From Enterobacter genomosp. O (GTDB lineage Bacteria; Pseudomonadota; Gammaproteobacteria; Enterobacterales; Enterobacteriaceae), in NCBI RefSeq assembly GCF_001022965.1, contig NZ_LECZ01000025.1:62001-126000 (forward strand): a stretch of 64,000 nt of DNA, given 5' to 3'. The notes under the pieces are model-generated. The model was given only the letters and a program-made list of their open reading frames with translations. It was not told the origin of the DNA and ran no database searches. Numbering within the stretch: position 1 is the first letter of the stretch; each line of letters starts with the position of its first letter. Below are positions 8,269 through 17,190 of this stretch, in pieces. The position numbers and the translations under genes are program-made.

Positions 8269-8289
8269 CACCACAGCACCTAAGGAATA

Positions 8290-8317
8290 ACGTCAGAGGG
8301 TGCCCACCCTCTGACGT
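8290..8317 (+). terminator. intercistronic hairpin between pilin and usher genes
   Basis: A perfect 13-bp inverted repeat (8290-8302 with 8305-8317) has only two bases between the arms and no following T-run. It is more likely a processing/stabilising or attenuating hairpin than a full terminator, raising pilin over usher expression. Confidence 0.6.
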
Positions 8318-8340
8318 CAGGATGATGTCGAGGCTCGTTC

Positions 8341-11058
8341 ATGGCGTTTCACAGAAATACTCTCCTCTTTGTTGCTTTGTTACCCGCATCCATCCAACTC
8401 GCCTGTGCCGGGATGGCCGTCCCGCCAGGTTTTGAAGATCTGGCGAAAACGCAGCGCCTGTGGACCGAGGTGAACCTCTACGGCGAGTCGCTTGGCCTTT
8501 TTGAAACGGATATTACGCTTGAAACGGTGAGCTTTGTCGCGCCTGAAACCGTGGTTGCGGCCATCAAACGCCGCTTCAATGACGATCCTGCCCTCGTTGC
8601 CACCGTATCAGCCGCGCTGGCCGTTCCGCTTGCCCGTAACGGCAACCTGGCGTGCAGCAGCAACGGCTCCGCAGCGGGATGCGATTACATAGATACCGAC
8701 CGCGCGGCCATTATCTATGACGAGAATAACGCCCGCATTGGCCTGTTTCTGGACAAGAAATTTCTGCCTAAGCCGACATCGGACAACCAGTGGTATCAGC
8801 CCACGCAAGACACCGAAAATGCGCTTATCCATCAGCAGAATATTAATTTTGTTGCCGACAGGGATTATCAGTCAGCCACCGTGCAGGGCAATGGCGCGCT
8901 GGCGCTCACGCAGGACGGCTATGTTAACCTCGACTGGACCTGGCTTGGGCAGCGTTCAAGGCACCAGCAGGAACAGGAGATCACCGTCAACAACGCCTGG
9001 TTCCGCCAGGATATTCTGCGTCAGTACTACGTCCAGGCCGGCGAGATGGATACCCGCGATCTGTTCAGTAATGCCGGCGGAAATATCAACCTTAGCCAGC
9101 TGCCGCTCGGCAAGATTCGCGGTCTGCGCACGGGTTCGACACGGGCGTGGATTAATCCGGTGCAGCAGTCGAAGGGAACCCCTGTCACCGTGCTGCTTTC
9201 CCATGACGCGCGTATCGATGCTCGCCGTGGCAATCAGCTGCTGGCGAGCTTCTACCTGAATGCCGGGGCGCAAACTCTGGACACGCGATCGTTCCCGGAC
9301 GGGAGCTACACCGTGACCCTTTCCATATATGAAAATAACCGGCTGACGCGCACCGAGCAGGTGCCATTTACACGAACCGGCATTACGCCATTCGACCGCG
9401 TCGAGTGGTTCCTGCAGGCGGGCGAAACCGACAATAGCGATCGGAACGAAGAGCGCAGCGCGGTTGCGCAGGCGGGCGTACGTGTGCCCGTCACCCCGAC
9501 GCTGGCGCTGACCAGCGGCGCAACGTTCAAGAAAAACCAGCATTTCCTGGAAAATGCGCTCGACTGGAGCCGGGGCTTCAACGCGGGCCCGATCGATGGC
9601 GTGCTGAGTACCCGGTTTAGCTACCTTTACGGTAGCGAAGGTCAACGCGGCAATATTCAGCAAATCAGCTACAACGACGGTTTTTCACTGAGCCTCTATC
9701 GCAACGCGCTATCAGCGGAAAACTGCAACACCCAAAGCGCGGGATTTGACGCCGTGAACGGCTGTTATCGCACCCTCTCAGTGATGTTCTCCGTCCCTGT
9801 CGGCACCTGGTATGCGAGCCTGGGGTATTCGGATAACCGCAACGAAGGACGGTACGTTTCACGCCGGGAGCTGCCGGACAGCGACGATCGCCACGATGCG
9901 GGTTTGCCGTGGGAATCGGTTTATATGTCCCGCACGCGCACGCGCGCCTGGCAGGGTGGGCTGAGCAACGCGTTTAGCACCCATGGCCTGAACATTAACA
10001 GCAGCATTAACCTGTTCATGCGTAACGATGACTCCCGGGAAGGCAGGGATAAAGGCGGCTACCTGAGCGTGAGCCTGTCCATGGCGCATAACCGTCAGGG
10101 CGATGCGTCAAGCTATACCTCTCTGGGCGCAACGTGGCAGCACCAGCAGCGTGAAAAGAATCAGCTGAGCTACAACGTGGCGCATAACTGGTATGCCGAT
10201 GCGCGCGGGGAAAATGAGTATGGCCTGAGCGCGTCGGGCATTAACAGCGATTCGCTGAACGCTTCAGCCTATATGCGCCAGGGCGGACGATACGGCAACG
10301 GCAGCCTGACCATGAGCGATGCCTGGGATCGGCAGGACAGCCGCCACACCCTGAGCAGCAGCGGCAACTACAGCTCGACCCTTGCGCTCTCGCGCTCTGG
10401 CCTGTGGCTGGGCCGCTGGAGCGACGGTCGTCCCGCTTCAGCCGTCGCGGTTAACGTTGCTACACCGGAAGATTCTCAGGATCCGAGCGTCGCCGTGTCG
10501 CTGGATAACGGCGGCAGCGCGGACATTCCGGGCAACAGCCGCGCGCTTTTCGCCGTACCGGGCTATCAGCAGACAACATTGACGATAAATGAATCGCTGG
10601 ATGTCTCACGGGGAGCCAGCAGTGAAATCACGCAGGGCTCAGGCAGCAGAACGCTGTTTATGGTGCCGGGCAAACTGCTGCGTCGGGACGTGCAAACCAC
10701 CGCCAGCTACACCTGGCTCGGCCAGCTAACCGACGAGCATCATTCACCGTTTATCGGCGGCGTGCCGCTGAACGTCAACGGCTGGAGCGACCTTGGCAAC
10801 GGCGGGTTTAGCGCCCAAAGCGATGCCCTGCTGCATAACCTCTACCTGGTGCGTCAGCAGCAGTTTTATCAGTGTGCGCTGAACGTGAAGAGTATGCGCG
10901 ACGTCGTGCGCTACGTCGGGTCGATCCCCTGCCGGGAATTAACCTTCTCCGCCCTGCCGGAAGCCGTCCAGCAGCAGGCGCAGCTGATGCTGGCCGGACG
11001 AACGACCCCAGCCAGCCCGACAGCCATGAACGCCGACAATCTCATGAAAGGGAAATGA
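8341..11058 (+). CDS. alpha-type fimbrial outer-membrane usher
   Basis: The 905-residue protein starts with a signal peptide (cleavage near residue 23, QLACA). Next comes a usher N-terminal domain, with VPPGFEDL as in CfaC/CooC, then a long beta-barrel with aromatic/glycine-rich strands and C-terminal periplasmic domains. The length fits the CFA/I usher class (about 870). It recruits chaperone-subunit complexes and secretes the pilus through the outer membrane. Its stop TGA at 11056-11058 overlaps the adhesin start region (ATGATGTG), indicating translational coupling. It appears intact. Confidence 0.9.
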   Translation: MAFHRNTLLFVALLPASIQLACAGMAVPPGFEDLAKTQRLWTEVNLYGESLGLFETDITLETVSFVAPETVVAAIKRRFNDDPALVATVSAALAVPLARNGNLACSSNGSAAGCDYIDTDRAAIIYDENNARIGLFLDKKFLPKPTSDNQWYQPTQDTENALIHQQNINFVADRDYQSATVQGNGALALTQDGYVNLDWTWLGQRSRHQQEQEITVNNAWFRQDILRQYYVQAGEMDTRDLFSNAGGNINLSQLPLGKIRGLRTGSTRAWINPVQQSKGTPVTVLLSHDARIDARRGNQLLASFYLNAGAQTLDTRSFPDGSYTVTLSIYENNRLTRTEQVPFTRTGITPFDRVEWFLQAGETDNSDRNEERSAVAQAGVRVPVTPTLALTSGATFKKNQHFLENALDWSRGFNAGPIDGVLSTRFSYLYGSEGQRGNIQQISYNDGFSLSLYRNALSAENCNTQSAGFDAVNGCYRTLSVMFSVPVGTWYASLGYSDNRNEGRYVSRRELPDSDDRHDAGLPWESVYMSRTRTRAWQGGLSNAFSTHGLNINSSINLFMRNDDSREGRDKGGYLSVSLSMAHNRQGDASSYTSLGATWQHQQREKNQLSYNVAHNWYADARGENEYGLSASGINSDSLNASAYMRQGGRYGNGSLTMSDAWDRQDSRHTLSSSGNYSSTLALSRSGLWLGRWSDGRPASAVAVNVATPEDSQDPSVAVSLDNGGSADIPGNSRALFAVPGYQQTTLTINESLDVSRGASSEITQGSGSRTLFMVPGKLLRRDVQTTASYTWLGQLTDEHHSPFIGGVPLNVNGWSDLGNGGFSAQSDALLHNLYLVRQQQFYQCALNVKSMRDVVRYVGSIPCRELTFSALPEAVQQQAQLMLAGRTTPASPTAMNADNLMKGK

Positions 11059-11059
11059 T

Positions 11060-12217
11060 GTGATTAAGTACCTCTTTATTTTACTGTTCTTAAGCCTGTG
11101 GGCCGGCCAGACGCTGGCGGGTGCTCCCGCGGGACGAAACACCAGCGCGGGGATCAGCTTCGATCGCACGGCACCGCCTGCCCGTTTTGATATCTGGCTC
11201 CATGAACCAGGTGGCTATGACGCTGCCGACCCGCAAAAGTGGGGCCGCAATACCCTGACCTGTCAGTCCCGGGCCGACACCACGTACGGGGCCTGCATGA
11301 CCGCCCCGGTCTGGTTCTCGGCGAACCCGGCCGCGCCCTATGCCATCACATTACGTTTTACGCATGCCCTCACCGGCAAGACGATAGATATCAAGGTGTA
11401 TGGCGATCACTACATGTTTATCAACAATAAGGTGTTCACCTTTGCCAGCTTTGTCACCGGGGGGACGGGCGATCTCACCGCCTGGAACAGAGAGCCCTAC
11501 TTCGATTTCTATATCGTGAAAAGCGAGCTGGATAAGCTCGCCCTGCCGGGGATCTGGACCGCAACGCTAAAGCAGGACCTGCGTCAGTGGGGGAGCGCCG
11601 ACTGCGGCGGGAACTTCAATGACGTGAATGTCGGCTGTCCTGGCTATCTTACCATCGCCAGGTGGCAGGCAAATATTCGCATTGAGGTGGTCGATCCGGG
11701 TAATCAGCAGATCTATCTGCCGGCCTTTCCGCACTCAACGCCCGTCGTTAACCTCAACCTGACCAACTTCCCGGGGCGTCCCGGGGGCAGCGAGATCCAG
11801 GGGGAAAACTCGCTGGATATGTGTCTGTACGACGGCAAGAACAGCACCAGCACCCGCGCTTACCTTCGCTTTGAGGATGACGGACTCCCCTCAGCGGATC
11901 GTGCCGAAGGTGCATTTTCTATCAGGCGGCGCGGTGGAAGCCAGACCGACGCGCGGGATCGACTCGACTACTGGGTCTCCGTTACCAATCCAATCACAGG
12001 CGCAACCGAAACCGTCGCGAACGGTAAAACCCTGGTCTGGCAAGGTACCAACGATCCGCAGTATCTGCGGCAGGTCGTGCTGCCCGGCGGGCGCGAGAGC
12101 GTGCTGTGCATTCCTGCGCCTATTATCCTGAAAACCCCTGCGTTTGCAGCCAGCAGCAAAAACGCGGGTGACTACACCGGCACACTGCGCGTTATCTATA
12201 CGCCCAGCACGTTATAA
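11060..12217 (+). CDS. alpha-fimbrial tip adhesin/minor subunit, CfaE/CblD-like
   Basis: The GTG at 11060 lies one base after the usher stop and yields 385 residues with a signal peptide cleaved near residue 20 (QTLA). It has the two-domain CfaE plan. The N-terminal lectin-like domain contains Cys68/Cys79 and the segment GIWTATLKQ (GVWNAVLK in CfaE). The C-terminal pilin domain has NSLDMCLYDGKNSTS and ends YTGTLRVIYTPS. An extra segment with Cys182 and Cys193 (codons 11603 and 11636) lies where CfaE carries its receptor-binding arginine pair, so receptor specificity probably differs. This comparison is from memory. It caps the fimbria and mediates adhesion. Confidence 0.87.
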   Translation: MIKYLFILLFLSLWAGQTLAGAPAGRNTSAGISFDRTAPPARFDIWLHEPGGYDAADPQKWGRNTLTCQSRADTTYGACMTAPVWFSANPAAPYAITLRFTHALTGKTIDIKVYGDHYMFINNKVFTFASFVTGGTGDLTAWNREPYFDFYIVKSELDKLALPGIWTATLKQDLRQWGSADCGGNFNDVNVGCPGYLTIARWQANIRIEVVDPGNQQIYLPAFPHSTPVVNLNLTNFPGRPGGSEIQGENSLDMCLYDGKNSTSTRAYLRFEDDGLPSADRAEGAFSIRRRGGSQTDARDRLDYWVSVTNPITGATETVANGKTLVWQGTNDPQYLRQVVLPGGRESVLCIPAPIILKTPAFAASSKNAGDYTGTLRVIYTPSTL

Positions 12218-12227
12218 CGAGGTCATC

Positions 12228-12779
12228 GTGAGCTACGCCATTCTCGACAATAATCGATTTTACGCTGAGGGGTTGCGCTACGCGCTGCTGCGTCGGGGCG
12301 TTCAGTTAGAGATCCAAAGCGACACCGTAAAATGGCAGCCAACGCTGCTTACCCGTCGCGTGCTTGTCATCCGCTGCCGCTTTTCCGTAGCGGCGACGCA
12401 TCAATCGCTGATCAACATTTTGCTCAGGCTGGAGGCCGCCCGCTGGAAAGGGAGCCTTTATCTGGTGTGCAACGAAAAGGGGTGGGCGCTGGCGACGCAT
12501 TTACGCAAGCGTTTCGGTACGTTAACCCTTTATATCATCGATGACAGGATCGCCGTTGCAGATGCAGCATATCTGCTGGCCAAAGAGCCTCGCCGCGTTC
12601 GAAGCCTGGACTGCTGCCTTACCGTGCCTGAATTCAACGTGCTCGATCTCATGCTCACCGGGTTGCCGGTTCGCCACATTGCCATCGTGACGCACATGTC
12701 AGAGAAACAGGTTTCATCCCATAAGTGCAACGCGCTGAAGAAGCTCAACGCCAACAATCTGCTGCAGCTGCTGCTGTAG
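12228..12779 (+). CDS. LuxR-type transcriptional regulator at end of fimbrial operon
   Basis: I chose the GTG at 12228 (preceded by AACGAGG) because it begins a plausible N-terminus, MSYAILDNNRFYAEGL, just after the adhesin stop; the longer frame would overlap the adhesin. The 183-residue protein has an N-terminal ~125-residue domain that looks like a degenerate response-regulator receiver and a C-terminal LuxR/FixJ helix-turn-helix (about 131-183: TVPEFNVLDLMLTGL, VTHMSEKQVSSHK). Regulators of this shape are common at fimbrial loci (EcpR-like). It is in the same transcription unit, so feedback control of the fimbria or cross-talk to motility is likely but inferred. Confidence 0.8.
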   Translation: MSYAILDNNRFYAEGLRYALLRRGVQLEIQSDTVKWQPTLLTRRVLVIRCRFSVAATHQSLINILLRLEAARWKGSLYLVCNEKGWALATHLRKRFGTLTLYIIDDRIAVADAAYLLAKEPRRVRSLDCCLTVPEFNVLDLMLTGLPVRHIAIVTHMSEKQVSSHKCNALKKLNANNLLQLLL

Positions 12780-12782
12780 GCC

Positions 12783-12808
12783 GCGGTTTATCCTGAGGCC
12801 GCTTTTTT
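12783..12808 (+). terminator. possible terminator after fimbrial operon
   Basis: GCGG and CCGC arms (plus two GU and one AU pair) enclose a short loop and are followed by TTTTTT. The stem is only about 7 bp, so this is a moderate call. Confidence 0.5.
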
Positions 12809-12848
12809 GCTACACTGTCGCCGATTTTTTCACACACGACAGAAGACT

Positions 12849-13178
12849 ATGTTCATTTTTGCAGGCCAGGAAATTGAGACCGATAGCGAAGGCTATCTGA
12901 AAGATACAACGCTCTGGAGCGAACCGCTGGCGGAGAAAATTGCGGAAAATGAAGGCATTGCCCTTTCCCCCGAACACTGGGAAGTGGTGCGTTTTGTCCG
13001 CGACTTCTATCTTGAATTCAACACCTCTCCGGCCATCCGCATGCTGGTCAAAGCGATGGCCAATAAGTTCGGTGAAGAGAAAGGCAACAGCCGCTATCTC
13101 TATCGTCTGTTCCCGAAGGGCCCGGCAAAACAGGCCACCAAAATTGCCGGCCTGCCTAAACCTGTGAAGTGTATTTAA
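12849..13178 (+). CDS. tusE: sulfurtransferase TusE
   Basis: The ATG at 12849 gives 109 residues ([17 protein letters not shown]), the same length as E. coli TusE; the longer in-frame start has no support. TusE is the last relay in the Tus sulfur pathway. It accepts persulfide from TusBCD and passes it to MnmA for 2-thiolation of tRNA wobble uridine (mnm5s2U). The acceptor cysteine is the penultimate residue (KPVKCI), present here. It belongs to the DsrC/TusE family. The stop overlaps the convergent acyP stop by 4 nt. Confidence 0.97.
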   Translation: MFIFAGQEIETDSEGYLKDTTLWSEPLAEKIAENEGIALSPEHWEVVRFVRDFYLEFNTSPAIRMLVKAMANKFGEEKGNSRYLYRLFPKGPAKQATKIAGLPKPVKCI

Positions 13179-13456
13179 TAGCGAATACCGAAGTTCATGT
13201 ATTCCCGACCGGGTTGATGCGGTTCCGTGAGGACCTTATCAACCCGCGCGCTGCGCGGCCCGCCCGCTTTCAGCCACGCCACCAGCTTGTCAACCTGCTC
13301 AGCTTCGCCACAGGCGACCACCTCAACGCTGCCGTCATCCATGTTTCGCGCGTATCCCGTTAGCCCAAGCTCAAGCGCTTCGCGCTGGGTGCTGTAGCGA
13401 AATCCGACCCCCTGAACGACGCCGTGAACCCAGGCGATGGTGCAGACTTTAGACAT
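13175..13456 (-). CDS. acyP: acylphosphatase
   Basis: The start [12 protein letters not shown] at 13456 is preceded by AAGGAGAAG and gives 93 residues, typical for the family. The active-site loop [13 protein letters not shown] carries the phosphate-binding arginine, and the catalytic asparagine lies in [12 protein letters not shown]. The enzyme hydrolyses acyl phosphates such as acetyl phosphate and carbamoyl phosphate. It is the YccX protein of E. coli, next to tusE there too. It lies 11 nt downstream of the AraC-family gene and may be co-transcribed with it. Confidence 0.95.
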   Translation of the reverse strand: MSKVCTIAWVHGVVQGVGFRYSTQREALELGLTGYARNMDDGSVEVVACGEAEQVDKLVAWLKAGGPRSARVDKVLTEPHQPGREYMNFGIRY

Positions 13457-13467
13457 ATTTCTTCTCC

Positions 13468-14256
13468 TTAACGTAGCGTTTTCGGCAAACAGCCATAGTG
13501 TTGCCGGAAACGGGCGGTGAAACGAGAGCTGGAAAGATACCCACATTGTAATGCGATTTCGCCAATCGGTAATCGGGTTGACTGCAGCTGCGACAAAGCA
13601 ACGGACATTCTCACCTCCTCCACAATCTGGCGAAAACTCTGCGACTCTTCACGTAGCCGTCTGCGCAGCGTCGGCACGCTCAGGGCCAGACGGCTGGCGA
13701 CATCCTGCGCGGTCCAGGCTCTGGCGGGCGACAGCATAATGAACTGCCGCACCTGCTCGGTCAGGTTATTGTTTCGCTCAATAAGCAGCGGGCCTGCCGC
13801 GCCGTCATGCAGCAATGCCAGCAAAAGCCCGAAGGCCTGATGCTTTTGCAGCGCCTCCGGTAAATCCTGACGCACGGCGTGCAGCAGGTTATCCCACATA
13901 AATGCCAGCCCCTCGCTCAGCGGGGCGCAGAGCGAATGCAGCGTCGTGCGCGGCCAGGATTTCAGGTAATGCGCTTTAAACTCGGCAACAATTTCCGGCG
14001 ATAACATCAGCAAGTCCGAGTGAAACAGACCGTTCGCAGGCTGATTGATAATCTCCATCGCCGTATTGGCAGGGATAATGATGAGCTCATCCCGGGTTGC
14101 CACCAGGCGGTTGTCGTCCTGCACAATCATCTTACTGCCGTGAGTGATATGACAAATCGCCGGAAAAAAGAGTTTAACCTGGTGCAGGCGATGCATTTTG
14201 CTGGCACTCACTTCACCCGCCGTGAGATGTTTATGTCGAAAATGAAACTCCTGCAC
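13468..14256 (-). CDS. AraC family transcriptional regulator
   Basis: The 262-residue protein starts at a GTG (14256) with AAGGATGG upstream. An N-terminal cupin-like sensing domain (about 1-150) precedes the two-helix-turn-helix AraC domain (about 160-260: [21 protein letters not shown], then [20 protein letters not shown]). Ligand and targets are unknown. It follows the YbhB-like gene by 10 nt, so the two form an operon that may run into acyP. In E. coli acyP and rlmI are adjacent, so these two genes are a lineage insertion. It could regulate the PEBP gene or an unlinked regulon. Confidence 0.88.
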   Translation of the reverse strand: MQEFHFRHKHLTAGEVSASKMHRLHQVKLFFPAICHITHGSKMIVQDDNRLVATRDELIIIPANTAMEIINQPANGLFHSDLLMLSPEIVAEFKAHYLKSWPRTTLHSLCAPLSEGLAFMWDNLLHAVRQDLPEALQKHQAFGLLLALLHDGAAGPLLIERNNNLTEQVRQFIMLSPARAWTAQDVASRLALSVPTLRRRLREESQSFRQIVEEVRMSVALSQLQSTRLPIGEIALQCGYLSSSRFTARFRQHYGCLPKTLR

Positions 14257-14266
14257 CCCGCCATCC

Positions 14267-14824
14267 TTATCTGCTGTAGGTTGCTGTTAACTGAGCCTTT
14301 GCCAGAACGTGACTGTTAAGCATAAAGCCGACCAGCGCGCCGCTGGCATTTTTATCGACGGGCAGTTTATCCACGTCCAGCGCCCAGACGGTAATCTGAT
14401 AGCGGTGAGGCTTGTCCCCTGCGGGGGGGCAAGCGCCGCCGAATCCAGAATAACCGAAATCATTACGCCCCTGCACAACGCCCGCGGGTAATTTTTCGCC
14501 GTTCAGGTTACCCGCATCGGCTGGCAGCGTCTGCGTCTTCACGGGAATGTTGGCTACGGTCCAGTGCCACCAGCCGCTGCCGGTAGGCGCATCCGGGTCA
14601 TAGACCGTGACGGCAAAACTTTTCGTACCGGTGGGCGGATTGGTCCATGCCAGCTGCGGTGAGGTATTCCCACCGTGGCAGCCAAATCCCTCAAACACCT
14701 GCTGTTGCGCTAACCGCCGTTCGCCGGAAATATCCTGACTGGTCATGCTGAAAGGCGTTGCGGCTAAAACCTGAAAACTCATCGCCGCCAGAGCGGCTAT
14801 TGCGATTACACTGCGTTTTTTCAT
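14267..14824 (-). CDS. YbhB/YbcL family PEBP-like periplasmic protein
   Basis: The 185-residue protein has a signal peptide (MKKRSVIAIAALAAMSFQVLA) and the phosphatidylethanolamine-binding protein fold. The conserved ligand-pocket motif is YDPDAPTGSGWWHW, and the second motif lies in FGYSGFGGACPPAGDKPHRYQ. The E. coli relatives are YbhB (cytosolic) and YbcL (exported; the UPEC variant suppresses neutrophil migration). The signal peptide makes it YbcL-like. The role here is unknown. It leads the leftward operon with the AraC regulator. Confidence 0.87.
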   Translation of the reverse strand: MKKRSVIAIAALAAMSFQVLAATPFSMTSQDISGERRLAQQQVFEGFGCHGGNTSPQLAWTNPPTGTKSFAVTVYDPDAPTGSGWWHWTVANIPVKTQTLPADAGNLNGEKLPAGVVQGRNDFGYSGFGGACPPAGDKPHRYQITVWALDVDKLPVDKNASGALVGFMLNSHVLAKAQLTATYSR

Positions 14825-14997
14825 AGGGGGTTTCCTTTGCTGAACCGGAAGCCCACTGTATATCCCGCCGCAGTGCCGTAATGTGCTTAAGCGATTTGAT
14901 TTTGTGCCGAAACGCTCAACGGCATCCGCAGATGATTGCGCCTTGCTGAATGTGGTAATCTACGCGCCATTTCCTGAAATCGACAGAACAGCAAATT

Positions 14998-16188
14998 ATG
15001 AGTGTACGTTTAGTGTTAGCCAAAGGGCGCGAGAAGTCATTACTGCGCCGTCATCCCTGGGTCTTTTCCGGCGCGGTTGCCCGTATGGAAGGCAAAGCTA
15101 GCCTCGGTGAAACCATTGATATCGTTGACCATCAGGGGAAATGGTTAGCGCGAGGCGCTTACTCGCCTGCGTCCCAGATCCGTGCCCGCGTCTGGACCTT
15201 CGATAAAGATGAAACCATCGATATCGACTTCTTCGTCCGCCGCCTGCAGCAGGCGCAGCAGTGGCGCGAGTGGCTGGCAAAACGCGACGGGCTGGACAGC
15301 TACCGCCTGATTGCCGGTGAGTCCGACGGTCTGCCGGGCGTCACCATTGACCGCTTCGGTCACTTCCTGGTGCTGCAGCTCCTGAGCGCCGGGGCTGAGT
15401 ATCAGCGTGCCGCGCTGATTAGCGCGCTGCAAACGCTGTTCCCGCAGTGCGCCATTTACGACCGCAGCGATGTGGCGGTGCGCAAAAAAGAGGGCATGGA
15501 GCTGACGCAAGGCCCTGTGACCGGCGAACTGCCGCCTGCCCTGCTGCCGATTGAAGAGCACGGCATGAAGCTGCTGGTAGATATTCAGGGCGGGCATAAG
15601 ACGGGTTATTACCTCGACCAGCGCGACAGCCGTCTGGCTACGCGTCAGTACGTTGCTGACAAACGCGTGCTGAACTGCTTCTCCTATACCGGCGGTTTTG
15701 CCGTTTCAGCACTGATGGGCGGCTGTGCCCAGGTTGTCAGCGTGGATACCTCTCAGGAAGCGCTGGACGTGGCAAGACAGAACGTCGAGCTCAACAAGCT
15801 GGACTTGAGTAAAGCCGAGTTTGTACGCGATGACGTCTTCAAGCTGCTGCGTAAATATCGCGATGGTGGCGAGAAGTTCGACGTCATTGTGATGGATCCG
15901 CCAAAGTTTGTGGAAAACAAAAGCCAGCTGATGGGCGCCTGCCGCGGTTACAAAGATATCAACATGCTGGCCATCCAGCTGCTGAACCCGGGCGGGGTTC
16001 TGCTCACCTTCTCCTGCTCCGGCCTGATGACCACAGATTTATTTCAGAAAATCATCGCCGATGCCGCAATAGATGCTGGCCGTGATGTACAATTTATAGA
16101 GCAGTTCCGTCAGGCCGCCGATCACCCGGTGATTGCTACCTACCCGGAAGGGCTCTATCTGAAAGGGTTTGCCTGTCGCGTCATGTAA
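14998..16188 (+). CDS. rlmI: 23S rRNA m5C1962 methyltransferase RlmI
   Basis: This 396-residue protein equals E. coli RlmI in length. It has an N-terminal PUA RNA-binding domain (about 1-80), a central EEHD-like domain and a C-terminal Rossmann methyltransferase with [14 protein letters not shown] (SAM site), VIVMDPPKF and TFSCSGLM. It methylates C1962 of 23S rRNA. The ATG at 14998 has no strong Shine-Dalgarno but matches the conserved start [21 protein letters not shown]. hspQ follows after 60 nt. Confidence 0.97.
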   Translation: MSVRLVLAKGREKSLLRRHPWVFSGAVARMEGKASLGETIDIVDHQGKWLARGAYSPASQIRARVWTFDKDETIDIDFFVRRLQQAQQWREWLAKRDGLDSYRLIAGESDGLPGVTIDRFGHFLVLQLLSAGAEYQRAALISALQTLFPQCAIYDRSDVAVRKKEGMELTQGPVTGELPPALLPIEEHGMKLLVDIQGGHKTGYYLDQRDSRLATRQYVADKRVLNCFSYTGGFAVSALMGGCAQVVSVDTSQEALDVARQNVELNKLDLSKAEFVRDDVFKLLRKYRDGGEKFDVIVMDPPKFVENKSQLMGACRGYKDINMLAIQLLNPGGVLLTFSCSGLMTTDLFQKIIADAAIDAGRDVQFIEQFRQAADHPVIATYPEGLYLKGFACRVM

Positions 16189-16218
16189 CTTGAAAAGAGA
16201 AATATTGCCCGCACATAA

Positions 16219-16566
<348 letters not shown>

Positions 16567-16572
16567 GCGTGT

Positions 16573-16602
16573 AAAAAAAGCCCGATGAACGGGCTTTTTT
16601 TT
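16573..16602. terminator. bidirectional terminator hspQ / yccU
   Basis: AGCCCG/CGGGCT stem flanked by A7 and T8 lies between the convergent hspQ and yccU stops. Confidence 0.88.
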
Positions 16603-16603
16603 A

Positions 16604-17017
16604 TTACTTCGCCAGCCCCAGACGGGGGATGTCGATCGCCGGACAGCGATCCATGACGACGTTCAACCCCGCATCCCGCGCCAGCACGGCGGCCTGTTCG
16701 TTAATCACGCCCAGCTGCATCCACAGCGTTTTCGCGCCTACAGCAATCGCGTCCTGCGCCACTTCCCATGCCGCCTCGGAATTGCGGAAGACATCGACCA
16801 TATCAATTTTTTCCGGCACCTCAGCGAGCGTGGCGTAACCCTGCTGGCCCAGTAAGGTTTTCCCCGCCACTTTTGGCGACACCGGGATAACGTGATAACC
16901 CTGATCGAGAAGGTATTTCATCACCCGATAGCTTGGACGATCGGGTTTGTCGCTCGCGCCCACCAGCGCAATGGTGCGCGTGGATGTCAGAATCTCGGCA
17001 ATATCGTTCTCTTTCAT
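16604..17017 (-). CDS. yccU: CoA-binding protein YccU
   Basis: The ATG at 17017, preceded by AGGAGGAAAACC, gives 137 residues starting MKENDIAEIL. It is a Rossmann-fold CoA-binding domain protein, with TIALVGASDKPDRPSYRVM as the nucleotide-binding turn and VDVFRN. The domain resembles the N-terminal part of succinyl-CoA synthetase alpha. The role is unknown. The gene is conserved between hspQ and yccT in E. coli. Confidence 0.95.
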   Translation of the reverse strand: MKENDIAEILTSTRTIALVGASDKPDRPSYRVMKYLLDQGYHVIPVSPKVAGKTLLGQQGYATLAEVPEKIDMVDVFRNSEAAWEVAQDAIAVGAKTLWMQLGVINEQAAVLARDAGLNVVMDRCPAIDIPRLGLAK

Positions 17018-17190
17018 GGTTTTCCTCCTGGGTTTTTTAAAAGTGTACGCCAAACCGCAGATCTCAACCATCCATCCCATACAGATGTATGAGGGCAAAA
17101 CGGCGAAATATGTCTATATGTTAGTAAACGTGATTATCGAAAAATTTAGATACATTAATGCGGCGACAGGATTTCTGACGGGAGCCTTCT

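Noticed and set aside
12144-12227. Longer N-terminus for the LuxR-type regulator
   Set aside because: It would overlap the adhesin coding end, while the GTG at 12228 has a ribosome site and begins a natural N-terminus.
14417-14430. G7 run inside the PEBP gene as a phase-variable tract
   Set aside because: Seven Gs in an otherwise intact GC-rich frame is too short and isolated to support slipped-strand switching.
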